64,000 bases of DNA from Lutraria lutraria (Eukaryota; Mollusca; Bivalvia; Venerida; Mactridae). Below are positions 10,546-19,585 of the stretch, piece by piece. The stretch spans positions 30,987,912 to 31,051,911 of the forward strand of contig OZ026848.1 in NCBI GenBank assembly GCA_964023205.1, in the 5' to 3' direction. The position numbers and the translations under genes are program-made. The notes beneath the pieces were generated by a model. It was not told where the DNA came from. It did not search any database and saw nothing but the letters and a program-made list of their open reading frames with translations. The stretch's first letter is position 1; every line of letters begins with the position of its first letter.

Positions 10546-11653
10546 TTGATTTGCTGAGAAGGAGGGACAATACGAAATTTGATATCAGACATAGAAATTG
10601 GACGCAAACTTGAAAAAGGCACCGACTCGGACCTTCAGAAGCTAGTTTTATATCTGAAAGTAGTTTTTTGCTCCCTCTGACCTGTGTTATTTATTGGTAT
10701 AGCGCTATCGCGGCGTGTAAATTTACTGAAGTAGATCCGGTGTCAACAGACGATCATAAACGGTCAATGTGAGAAAAGTGCTTACAATATATGTCTTTAT
10801 AATGTATAACATATCTTAGTTGTAAAGCATACAATATTATATGAATGTGACTTTATATTAATGGAGTAATTATCACCCGATCTGAAATAATTGACCGATT
10901 TATTGTCTTTCATACTTTCCTTCTCTGGCCTCGTATACACCAATACCTTTCATAAAATCATGTCTGATTCTAGGTCCCAGAAACTGTCCAAGAAAATTAT
11001 AATTTTCTACGCTTCTCCTGTTGTTTCGTGGTCTATATTATGTTATATCAGCATCAAATTTGGCTCACAACAGTATGGGTTGCAATCAAATCCTCATAAA
11101 CATTTATTTTCAATATATCAACAACCGGTGCCTTTGAACTACTTTGTCCAGGTTTAACGAACATGGAAGTTCCAAGGCGTACACCTTGGCAGAACCACCG
11201 ATCTACTCTATGCTAGCTGTGGAACTTCCTCATAAATAATAATAAACAATACAGATAAATATAATGGAGCTCTTAGCGATAACCAGCTAGTGATTACTAA
11301 TCAGAGATCATTACCAATCGACCACGACCATAGCCATTTCGACTTTACCAAATTGTCTCAGGAAATATGTCGTTCGGCTTAAACGTCTCCATGTAGTTAG
11401 TTACCTCTCGTGCCCTTCGTTATTTCAGGTTTCACGCTCCACCAAATGTTTGATTTCACGAACAATGGATTGATTGTTTTATAGTCAATTTATGAATGCA
11501 CTTTAAAACGTATAAGTGGTCAAATGATAGTACATGTAATTATTTGATATTGACAAATCTAGGCAGATATTGCACCGAGTTTCAGCCTATAGTCTTTATC
11601 CATATTTTGTATATTTGTACGTGCAAATATACAAATATAAGTATACTAGTAAA
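10546..11653. other. Intergenic with one compact dyad
   Basis: At about 11162-11230 TGGAAGTTCCAAGG and TGGAACTTCC stand opposed, with a smaller CCAAGG/CCTTGG hairpin inside the left arm. The remainder shows nothing recognisable; an 88-codon frame at 10891 has no supporting motif. Confidence 0.4.
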
Positions 11654-11929
11654 ATGAAGGGTGAGTACGAAATGGTACGTATCATTTTCCTAAATGGAGA
11701 TACACCCTTCTTGTACACATCTGTTAAATTGGTGATGAATAAGAGGGTTCAGTTACCAAACGGCACAAAGACAGAAATTGATATGTTAGTCTATCTGTTG
11801 TTAAACGATCTATTCGACAGGTATGGTCATTTCAGAACCGCCCCAGAGAGGGAAGACAAGATTCAAGAGAACCGGGCATTTACATCCCTACTCTTATTTA
11901 AAAAAGTAGATTGTCCTGGTTATTTATAG
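11654..11929 (+). CDS. Possible doublecortin-like domain fragment (exon or pseudogene)
   Basis: The frame from ATG 11654 to TAG gives MKGEYEMVRIIFLNGDTPF, then a YTSVKLVMNKRVQLPNGTK block and EIDMLVYLLLNDLFDRYG. The xVRIIFLNGD start, the following VKLVMNKR strand and a later helix rich in L and D resemble the opening of a doublecortin (DCX) fold, which usually has an R/K-V-x-V-Y-x-N-G-D opening. The stretch of about 90 residues matches DCX length but is not perfect, and the C-terminal third is unplaceable. No neighbouring exon with matching phase was found, so it may be an isolated exon or a decayed copy. It stands out from chance frames nearby by its dense non-AT-biased residues. Function would be microtubule binding if the family call holds. 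Confidence 0.35.
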   Translation: MKGEYEMVRIIFLNGDTPFLYTSVKLVMNKRVQLPNGTKTEIDMLVYLLLNDLFDRYGHFRTAPEREDKIQENRAFTSLLLFKKVDCPGYL

Positions 11930-12509
11930 TGCCCGTTGAAAAGCATTGATATACGCCTCGTCTTGATTTCCTGTGATTTCTAAATACAGCACTTGGCTCC
12001 ATAGTTTGGGTGGGGACACTTAAAAGGGCATCCATTTTGTTTTCATGCTACTAGACAATGGATTCGTGAATTAATATGTGGCTTTCCAGTGCACTGTGAA
12101 CGGCATATAGCCAATAAACATTTCTAGACAAATATTGTTAGTTTCCATCTTCATAGATATTCCATTTTCATCAGATTATAAGTTATCAACAATGATTTCG
12201 AATCTCACATTAATGCCTACTGCTGTGTTATCGAGTAAATATGTGTTTTGAAAATACAAACAGTGAAAGGTTTTGCATGATATGAACATTCTTTGAATGA
12301 ATTACCATCAGCTGTGTCAGATTTGATGTTTATATAAATACGTACTATATAATAATGTGTCTGGAACCCTAGCAATAAATTGCTCAATGACAGTTGATGA
12401 TTATATATAGTTGGGTGTATAATATATACATTATTTCGTATTGTCAAAAGGAAATATTTATTGTTAATACAGACAAAAACTGAATATTATGCACCAGCAC
12501 GATCTGTAT
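11930..12509. other. Spacer between DCX-like fragment and LINE end
   Basis: AT-rich, with an AATAAA near 12113. No other feature seen. Confidence 0.4.
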
Positions 12510-13135
12510 GTTTTAGTTTAGTTTATTATTACAATACCACATACATATTTACAACAGACCGATAAAGGCTAAAAAGCCCATGACAGTCAAAAAAGGACAA
12601 ATACATTTACACAAAACATAATTATAGAAATACATACAAAAGAATGCATAAGTTAATACATGCAGAAAACAACAGAAAAAAAGTACTTGGCACTTTAAGC
12701 GATTTAACCGGACGTATGCAGAAATTATTGCTAAACAAATATGTTTTATTAATTACTAGTATAGCTTACACATGCGAAACGAAGACATCATCATGTTAAA
12801 ACATGCATTTGCTTCAAAAGAAACAGAACATACCAGAAATAAAATGAAAGAAATGCCTGGCAATTTAAACGATGCGTCTAATAATATCAATAATGCTTAA
12901 ACATTATTTAAAATGTAATACATTTTTTCAAATGATGCAAATAATACTAAAACAATAATACATATTGTACAAGCGATACATTGAAATATGTATCAAGCTA
13001 TTCAACAGAACAGATGATGCCTAACAATTCATGCAAGAGCACATCAAAAGTAAATAGCAGATATGAGTGTAAGATAAAATTGAGTATTATTTAGTTAATT
13101 AAGCGTTATGACATGTAAGTATGTTTACACGTATG
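12510..13135 (-). mobile_element. 3' UTR of a LINE remnant
   Basis: Continuous with the LINE coding remnant at 13136-13660. Near its minus-strand 3' end it reads ATGGGCTTTTTAGCC, a small hairpin, followed by GTAATAATAAACTAAACTAAA. That short A-rich tandem tail is typical of CR1/L2-type elements. The exact end is set by this tail. Confidence 0.65.
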
Positions 13136-13660
13136 TTAAGTTTGATTCCTAAATGACGACCTTATCTCGAAAGCTTTATAAATAAATACGGATAGGTTTC
13201 TCACTATTAGGGTATTACTTGAATTAAGCAATTGTTCTGTTTTAAAAATATTTGGATGCATTCTATAATATGATAGAATATATTGAGATCTTATTGAATC
13301 ATACAATTTACATTCAAATAGAAAATGCATTTCATCTTCAAGTTTAAGACAACAAGGACATAATCTTTCATTTTTTGGGGTGTTATTCCAACGACCTGTT
13401 TCAATTCTTAAACGATGAGAAGAGAGCCTAAATCTTGTCATAGATATGAGATATTTTTTTATATTTATATTATCTAGATACATGCTGTAGTCAAAATTTG
13501 CAAAAACCCTAAAAAACCTTGAACGGGATGATAGTTGTACTCGATTATTCCATTCTTGCATAAAAATGTCTTTAACTCTTTGTTTTAACAATAATAAAAA
13601 TAGTTTAGTATTACCTACACCCTGTGAGTACCACACTTCAGAGAATCCTAATGTTTAGGC
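13136..13660 (-). pseudogene. C-terminus of a non-LTR retrotransposon reverse transcriptase (CR1/L2-like), 5'-truncated
   Basis: Roughly 170 codons remain open. The minus-strand frame starts TLGFSEVWYSQGVGNTKLF, a thumb-region block common after the RT domain in CR1/L2/Nimb-type LINEs. It continues through a helical region with RFRLSSHRLRIETGRW. It then gives the zinc-binding zf-RVT-like motif: LCPCCLKLEDEMHFLFEC, that is C-x2-C, a conserved H, and C. The frame runs upstream without ATG to a TAA just beyond 13660, so no genuine start exists here. The endonuclease and polymerase domains, including the F/YxDD site, are missing. The usual full protein is about 900-1000 residues, so about a fifth survives, as expected for a 5'-truncated insertion. 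Confidence 0.85.
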
Positions 13661-13734
13661 CATGTATACCTCTTCTATACAAATGTGTGTTTTCTAATCG
13701 TGAAGTGCACGTTTCTTTTATATGTCATTTATTT

Positions 13735-13965
13735 ATTCATTCATTTTGGGTTTAACGCCGTTTAAATACGTCGGCCGAACAATTTTTTCCTGGACGATAT
13801 TCGAACCAGTACTAACTAACCCTTCCACAAGGTACAGGGAACTTCTCAATGTCTGGAGGAAAATCGACTGTTTTGTCTAACTTTCATGGAAGGGAATCAC
13901 ACCCGGATTGGCGGGTTACAAATCCAACATACTTACCACTGGACCGTGGTCCGTTGTCATTTGTA
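13735..13965 (-). mobile_element. tRNA-derived SINE
   Basis: On the minus strand: A box CAGTGGTAAGTATG near 13940, a weak B box GGGTGTGATTCCC near 13905, a body with AGTACTGGTTCGAATA, and a 3' end GGCGTTAAACCCAAAATGAA running into an ATGA/ATAA tandem tail. Polymerase III-type promoter boxes plus this tail identify it as a SINE. Its partner LINE is not identified. Confidence 0.8.
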
Positions 13966-14162
13966 TAATGTAAGAAATGAAACCAACACATGCTGTACTC
14001 GTACATACTGGAATTAGACCACGTATGTTGCCAATCACACCATTCATATACCACACTATCATTCTGTTAAATGTTATTCTATATATCTAGGATTTAAACC
14101 TTTTCTATGCATAGCTTTTTGGAAACTGAACGATAGTTCAGCTTTCCTTCGTTCTATACCTA

Positions 14163-14419
14163 GCGTGACGTCACTACGTTTGCATAAAACTGATTACTAT
14201 CCACATTTAGATAGTTATACATACGCTAAAATATAGTTCCGCGGAAGGATTAAAAATGTCAAAACAACCATATCGGCTGTATGTTATTAACAAAATTTGT
14301 TTAGTTATGTAAAATGAATACGTTGTACCATTTCTATTCTTGTGCTTTCGTCAATAACACTAATTATTCATCGAAATGCAATGTTGAAGTACGCTTGGTA
14401 CCATACGGTGACGTCACGC
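14163..14419. mobile_element. Candidate MITE flanked by TA
   Basis: GCGTGACGTCAC at the left end is mirrored by GTGACGTCACGC at the right, and TA stands outside each end. This fits a Tc1/mariner-type MITE of 257 bp. The inverted repeats are only 12 bp and each is itself a TGACGTCA palindrome, so a chance pair cannot be excluded. Confidence 0.4.
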
Positions 14420-14822
14420 TATGTTATTGTTTATAATTTCCATTTTGTAAGTAGTTCCTGCAAATACCCATAATGCCCCGAGCAGAATAACACAGGTCAG
14501 TGCATAGCGCTACCGTAGTGTACACATTGGCTTTCCTTAGCCGTCACTCGCTCGGTGCGCATGGTATTTTGCGCACCTAAGTACTACGTTTATCTACATC
14601 CGCATTGCTATTGCTAAACTATTTCCTGTTTCATGTTGCAGTGCATGTCTATGTAAATTCAGTTGCCATGATTACTTTTTAAAAGTACTTTGATTAATCA
14701 ATCCATTTACTTTCATTCTTTTGAGCTTTACGTATTTTGTTCATTATGTTTGTCAAGTACATTCATTCAATTTAGCATTCTGACTAAAGTCACATAAGCC
14801 ATGCAATTATTTAATTACCAGT

Positions 14823-15147
14823 CAGGCGCGTAGCTAGCCCTCCATGGATGTGGATTCAGGATTAAGCTAGGGGGGTCCGGGGGCATGCTCCCCCTTTAAA
14901 ATTTTGAGAATAATGGTGTAATCTGGTGCATTCTAGGCGATTTCAGGGTCATTAAATAAATGTAGTTCTCAAGAAGTCAGTTTTGGTACTATAAAGAATA
15001 TGGACAAATAGAATACATTAAGGCGTCAAGGGTTTATACATTAATGAAGTAGATTTTGTGATTTTTTAAAAATTCCTGATTTTTTTTTTTTTGGTCAGAA
15101 TCATGTGGATTCAGCCGCGTACTCGCGTATAGGCAGCTACGCGCCTG
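14823..15147. mobile_element. 325 bp hAT-like MITE with CCAGT target duplications
   Basis: Ends CAGGCGCGTAGCT and AGCTACGCGCCTG are exact inverted partners (13 bp). CCAGT is duplicated directly outside (14818-14822, 15148-15152). A TGGATTCAG motif recurs just inside each end, in the same orientation. The left part has the G-rich palindromic block GGGGGGTCCGGGGGCATGC that this sort of element often carries. A 5 bp target duplication fits hAT5/6-type elements, an inference. No coding capacity. Confidence 0.85.
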
Positions 15148-15790
15148 CCAGTTGACCACTTGTATGACAGATGAAGAAAGTGTAGTACTTTGGTCCTCAT
15201 CAACGGCTATGGTAACTGTCGTTCAGCTTCCAAAAATAAATAATTAATCTTAGTTTAGGAAAATTGGCAACACATGTATCTGACAACAGAAAATTAATGT
15301 CTCAAACTAATTTCCTCAAAAAATGCTAGGGTGAAAATTATGGTGTCCATTTGTCGATTATAGACATTATGTACGTACAAATTGAGTTGAATGCCGACGA
15401 TTTAAGACACGTGATAATGATTAATCATAGTGCAGGTCAACTAGACAACAAGAGTATATTAAGATCTATCAATATTCTTAAAAGAATTATTAGAAACTTG
15501 CATGGTAATGCATCAACGAAATAATTTCAAAGTTGTAGACAGGTGCAAGCAAACATTCGAATTGTGTTTACAGTCATGAATTTGACTGATAGGCTTCAAA
15601 ATGGCATTCACTTGTATCATTACGTTGACTAGTAATGCATTATTCAAACTCGTTAACACGTTCTATGGATAGACTTAGCATCTGTCAACAAATTGTTCTC
15701 ATTTTGTTTTGTACCTTTCCCTGTAACCTAAAATGTTGATGATGGAAACTAAACTCTTCAGTTTACACAGTTCACAGCTTGAACCTCCGA
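15148..15790. other. Intergenic, no gene seen
   Basis: No repeat, splice-bounded block or protein motif recognised. Confidence 0.45.
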
Positions 15791-16140
15791 CCATTTCTAA
15801 AATATGCTTATGTTAGAACATCCTACAGTTTCGGATTGAAGAAACGGAAATGTTCTAATAGGAGAATCTTATTATAATTGCCAATTCGAAATTTGTTGTC
15901 AACATTTTTGAAATGTTCTAAATCTTTAGCCAGCATGTATTGGAGCATTTTTCCTATCTTCTTCGCTTCATGAATTTTAGAAATTCTAAACTTTCTAACA
16001 ACATTTTTAGAATGCTCTAAAACTTTGAAAGTTCTGAATGTTCTAAAAATGTATCCCGTCATATTTTAGAACATTCTAAATTTCTGGCAAGCTTATGTTA
16101 GAGCATTCTATTGTTTTCAGTCCGAACTTTTAGAATGATT
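15791..16140. repeat. Degenerate tandem repeat rich in GAAnnTTC dyads
   Basis: TTAGAACATTCTAA-type palindromes recur about eight times in 350 bp. The segment TTCTAAAATATGCTTATGTTAGAACATCCTA near its start is repeated near its end as a diverged copy about 280 bp away. An internal repeat also shows as LEHSKNVVRKFRI and LEHFKNVDNKFRI in one minus-strand frame, which I take as a by-product of the DNA repeat. Confidence 0.65.
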
Positions 16141-16982
16141 AATAAATAATTAAAAAATAAAGTGTATCCGACAATCTTTAGCAATTCTGGTCATTTTTTC
16201 TATGATATGTAGCATAAAAGGGGATAGAATTGGGAGTAGAATAAAAAACCTTTTAAGAAATATAACGAGTTACTAAGAAACTGTGACGCTACTTTAGTAG
16301 TATGTAGACTTTATCCATTTCCTCGTACTGGTTATAGTGCTTTTTGTTAAGGAAACTCGTCGAATTGAAGTAACCTAAGCGAGCTGTGGGTAGCAACATG
16401 AGCGTGACTAGTAATTCTAACGAATGTTCCAAATATTGTTCTCTTAGTGTTGACCTGCGCATTGATTAATAAAAGAACAAAGGTGCCATAAACAAAAAAG
16501 TGAATACAGCTATATAGATTTAAAAAATAAAGTGTAAATGTAAAATCACATTGTTTTATAACCTTGGTTTGTTTTCGAAAGAATTTCATTCGTTTATTCA
16601 ATAAAAAGTTAATATAATTATTAGCAATATAATGTGTACCCTATTATTTTATTACACTGCTTAATGATTCAGTCAGCGTTTGCTGAATGCTACATAATTA
16701 TATGAATTTCATCTCAACCGTTGGTAAATAATTCCGTGTAAATAACCTCTTTAGTTTTCATTTCGTTGATTTATAATTTCCAAGTTGTCTCCCTTTCAGT
16801 ATTATTTATATGAGACCTGTATTTACGTGAGCATTTCAGTCAAGTGTACCGTAGACATCATCTTATTTAAACAAGAAACACTTAATGAAGGCGCTGACAG
16901 ACAAGAAGGATGCCAACATCACGATAAAGATGCCAGGGTCTCACCCAGTAGACCAAAAACATCACCAACGTGATGTTACTGT
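16141..16982. other. Intergenic, no gene seen
   Basis: Two chance frames of 60-85 codons without motifs. No other signal. Confidence 0.45.
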
Positions 16983-17215
16983 TTTTTGTTGTTGTTGTTT
17001 TAGTTAACGCCCCTTTTCAACAGTATGGGTCATTGTTTAACCATTGTTCCAAGGAAGAACCAGTACTAAACCCCCATCCTCTATAAACAACTGCCTACTT
17101 TCTTACATAGAGAGACATGGTCGGTAGCTGGGTTCGAACCTACGACCAAGTATCAGTGAGAGGTTACATAATTTGAAGTCAGCGAACTTAACCACTCGAT
17201 GTTACTAGGCGCTGA
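16983..17215 (-). mobile_element. tRNA-derived SINE, well preserved
   Basis: Minus strand from 17215: A box GAGTGGTTAAGTTCGCTGAC, B box AGGTTCGAACCC, then the central block TTTAGTACTGGTTCTTCC. The 3' end runs GGGGCGTTAACTAAAACAAC with a (CAA)n tail. The central block is shared with the SINE at 57124-57225, so both belong to one family or superfamily. The best-preserved SINE of the window. Confidence 0.9.
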
Positions 17216-19333
17216 ATTCCACAAACAGAACAAATATTTCTTCAAATTAAATTCTAACGGATATTGTTTGTAAATTTAAATTAGAGTTATTTGCTAGTGT
17301 CCGAAATAACACATTGTAAAAGAGTAAAACTATGAAATTATACAGTATTATACTGAAAACAAGATTCAAGCTCGCCGCCATTACCGAATAATTCACTAGT
17401 AAGTGAATGACTATGGGATATTTACGATTGCTCATAAAACGCTATATCAATGGCTGAGAAAATAATTTCTACAGTGTCTGGTATGGTGATCACCTGGGAA
17501 ATATATGTCATAGCATAAAACAATTATTTTCTCCATATGTAACAAATATATAATCTGATAGCCCTTTGTACACAAAGTACATGCTGAAATAAAACAGTGT
17601 CGTATCTATAGATATGCGGGATACAGCCCAGTTTTCACCGATACATGACCATAATTCAAGTGGGAATGTTCATCAGAACCAGGAAGATAGGTCAAATCTG
17701 ATATATCATATGATATTAATGTATTCCCCCAACTCAGGACCTTTTTGAGCATTTTCAATCATTAGATCATAAAACATACAATCGTTTGATTAGCAAAGAC
17801 ATTATTCGAACAAAGACGCAGTTAATGTGTCCATTAGACGGTTTGTGTTGAGCAATGTTTGTTCATCATGAAACACCACCTTACCAGTTATTGGGCATTG
17901 GAACAATTTATACGACAACGTCCGTTTCATGTTTAGAGAGTGTTGTTGAGTATCGTATTGCTGTTCACAATACAGGTCATAGTTACTTTAGATACTTTAG
18001 AGTTGGGTCTATGCTGAAAACATATCTAATTGTTTTAGATATTGCGTGGTGGCCAATATTTTTCTTTATCAAATTAGATTTTGCATCATTTTACCGTGAA
18101 TGTTCATTGAAATGTATGACCTTTTTTTAATTTTTGAAAAATGGCTTTTCTCATCGACTTCAATTCAATTTTTAAGTGAAAATAACTCAAATAAAAGAAA
18201 TGACAATGATTTTGAAAAAAACTCATCTCATTTTGAATTATGGAAACAAGTATAAACATTTCTTAATTATGTCCGCTCGATTTCTAGTTGGATAAAAATG
18301 TATTTTTATTTATCACTGCAGCTACAATGCACGAGCACTCATTGGATTAACTGCTTTTATTGTCAGCGAATAATCCCATGGCTTATATTTGACACTTTTT
18401 TCGAAGGGTTGTAACTGAGCATAGATTTGAAGCTAAACATTTAAATATTGCGTTCAGTCATTTCTCAGTTACGACAACATATAATTACCCTTACATTCCT
18501 GGTACACCTAAGAATGCCTCATTTATTTATCACGACCCCAATAATTGTTAGATTTTATGCGAGCATTAATCGGCTATTTATCACTATCCTAGATCATGGA
18601 ATGTGTTTTACGTCGTTACTAGTCATTATCAGAAGACATGGACGATTATTTTATAGCAACATAAAATACCGTTTCAACTCGTCACGCGAGCAATCGTTTA
18701 TTCTCAAAACCCTCGCTTGATTACCGTCTGGTTATCTGTTGGTGTATATTTTCCCGACCTTGTCTAATCCTCAATCAAGTATGTAGAGTTTCAGTATATT
18801 TTGTTTATCACACACAAAACGTAGTTTGAAAAATAAATACATTTTAATTTTGATTATTTAGTTTTGAATAAGAAAAATGTTGAATTAATGTGATGTTTCA
18901 ATACCCAATCCTACAAATATTCATCAAAGTACAAAGGAATAACAAAAAATAATAATGTCTGTTACCGACATTGGTAATTATTTATTTCACTTAATGACGT
19001 TTGTCTGCAAACTGGGGACCAACTTATTTTATTGTCATTCTGACGGCCATTGCGTGATGAAATGGTTTATGCGACGCGACAAAGTTCGTGTTATATCTCA
19101 TGAAAACTATATACAATATAATAATTAACTGACGAATAGTAAATTTTCCAAAAAGGTCCCCTTGTTGTAAACATTTATCAAGTTGTGTATAATACTATTA
19201 CTCACTATATCTTTCTTCCGGTCCAAGTGTTCTGTGTTTTAAATGGAAGTTTATTAAGATAAATGATACAAATGCAGTCCGTTGTATTATGATTATTTTA
19301 GGTGAAGTAGCGTACGAAGTCTTAGACTTGTTC
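17216..19333. other. Intergenic, no gene seen
   Basis: The open frames of about 90 codons near 17.9 and 18.5 kb are hydrophobic, AT-driven and lack splice or domain context. Confidence 0.45.
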
Positions 19334-19376
19334 GATCAGGGTCTTTCAAATGAATTCTATTTGAGTGACCCTGATT
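19334..19376. repeat. Imperfect hairpin
   Basis: GATCAGGGTCTTTCAAAT and ATTTGAGTGACCCTGATT form an 18 bp stem with three mismatches around a GAATTCT loop. Confidence 0.7.
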
Positions 19377-19421
19377 CAACTGAAACCACAAAATGAAGTT
19401 CATCAAATAGCATCTTCCCAG

Positions 19422-19585
19422 TTTGTTAGAGTAACTCACACTTTACGGTACAAAGTTGATGTTAGCATTTAATTTTATTTGAGTATTTCATTTGTTATAA
19501 TAACTCTCAATTACGGTACTATGTTGACCTCAGCATGTTTGTTAGAGTAGCTTTCTATTCACGGTACAAAGGTGATACAAGCAAT
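19422..19585 (+). repeat. Three degenerate tandem copies of a 47 bp unit
   Basis: Each unit starts TTTGTTAGAGTAACT or a variant and contains a TTACGGTAC or TCACGGTAC core followed by TTGATGTTAGCAT-like sequence. Units start at 19422, 19491 and 19538; 22 bp extra sit between the first two. Confidence 0.7.

Noticed and set aside
10664..14530. CTGACCTGTGTTATT near 10677 and its reverse complement near 14487, both close to TAGCGCTA
   Set aside because: Only about 15 bp are shared and the order relative to TAGCGCTA differs, so I could not define an element.
15823..16062. Frame with an internal protein repeat (LEHSKNVVRKFRI / LEHFKNVDNKFRI)
   Set aside because: The repeat is explained by the AT-rich TTCTAGAA-type DNA repeat; no other evidence of coding.
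18448..18720. 90-codon hydrophobic + strand frame
   Set aside because: No receptor or transporter motif, no splice context, and composition driven by AT richness.
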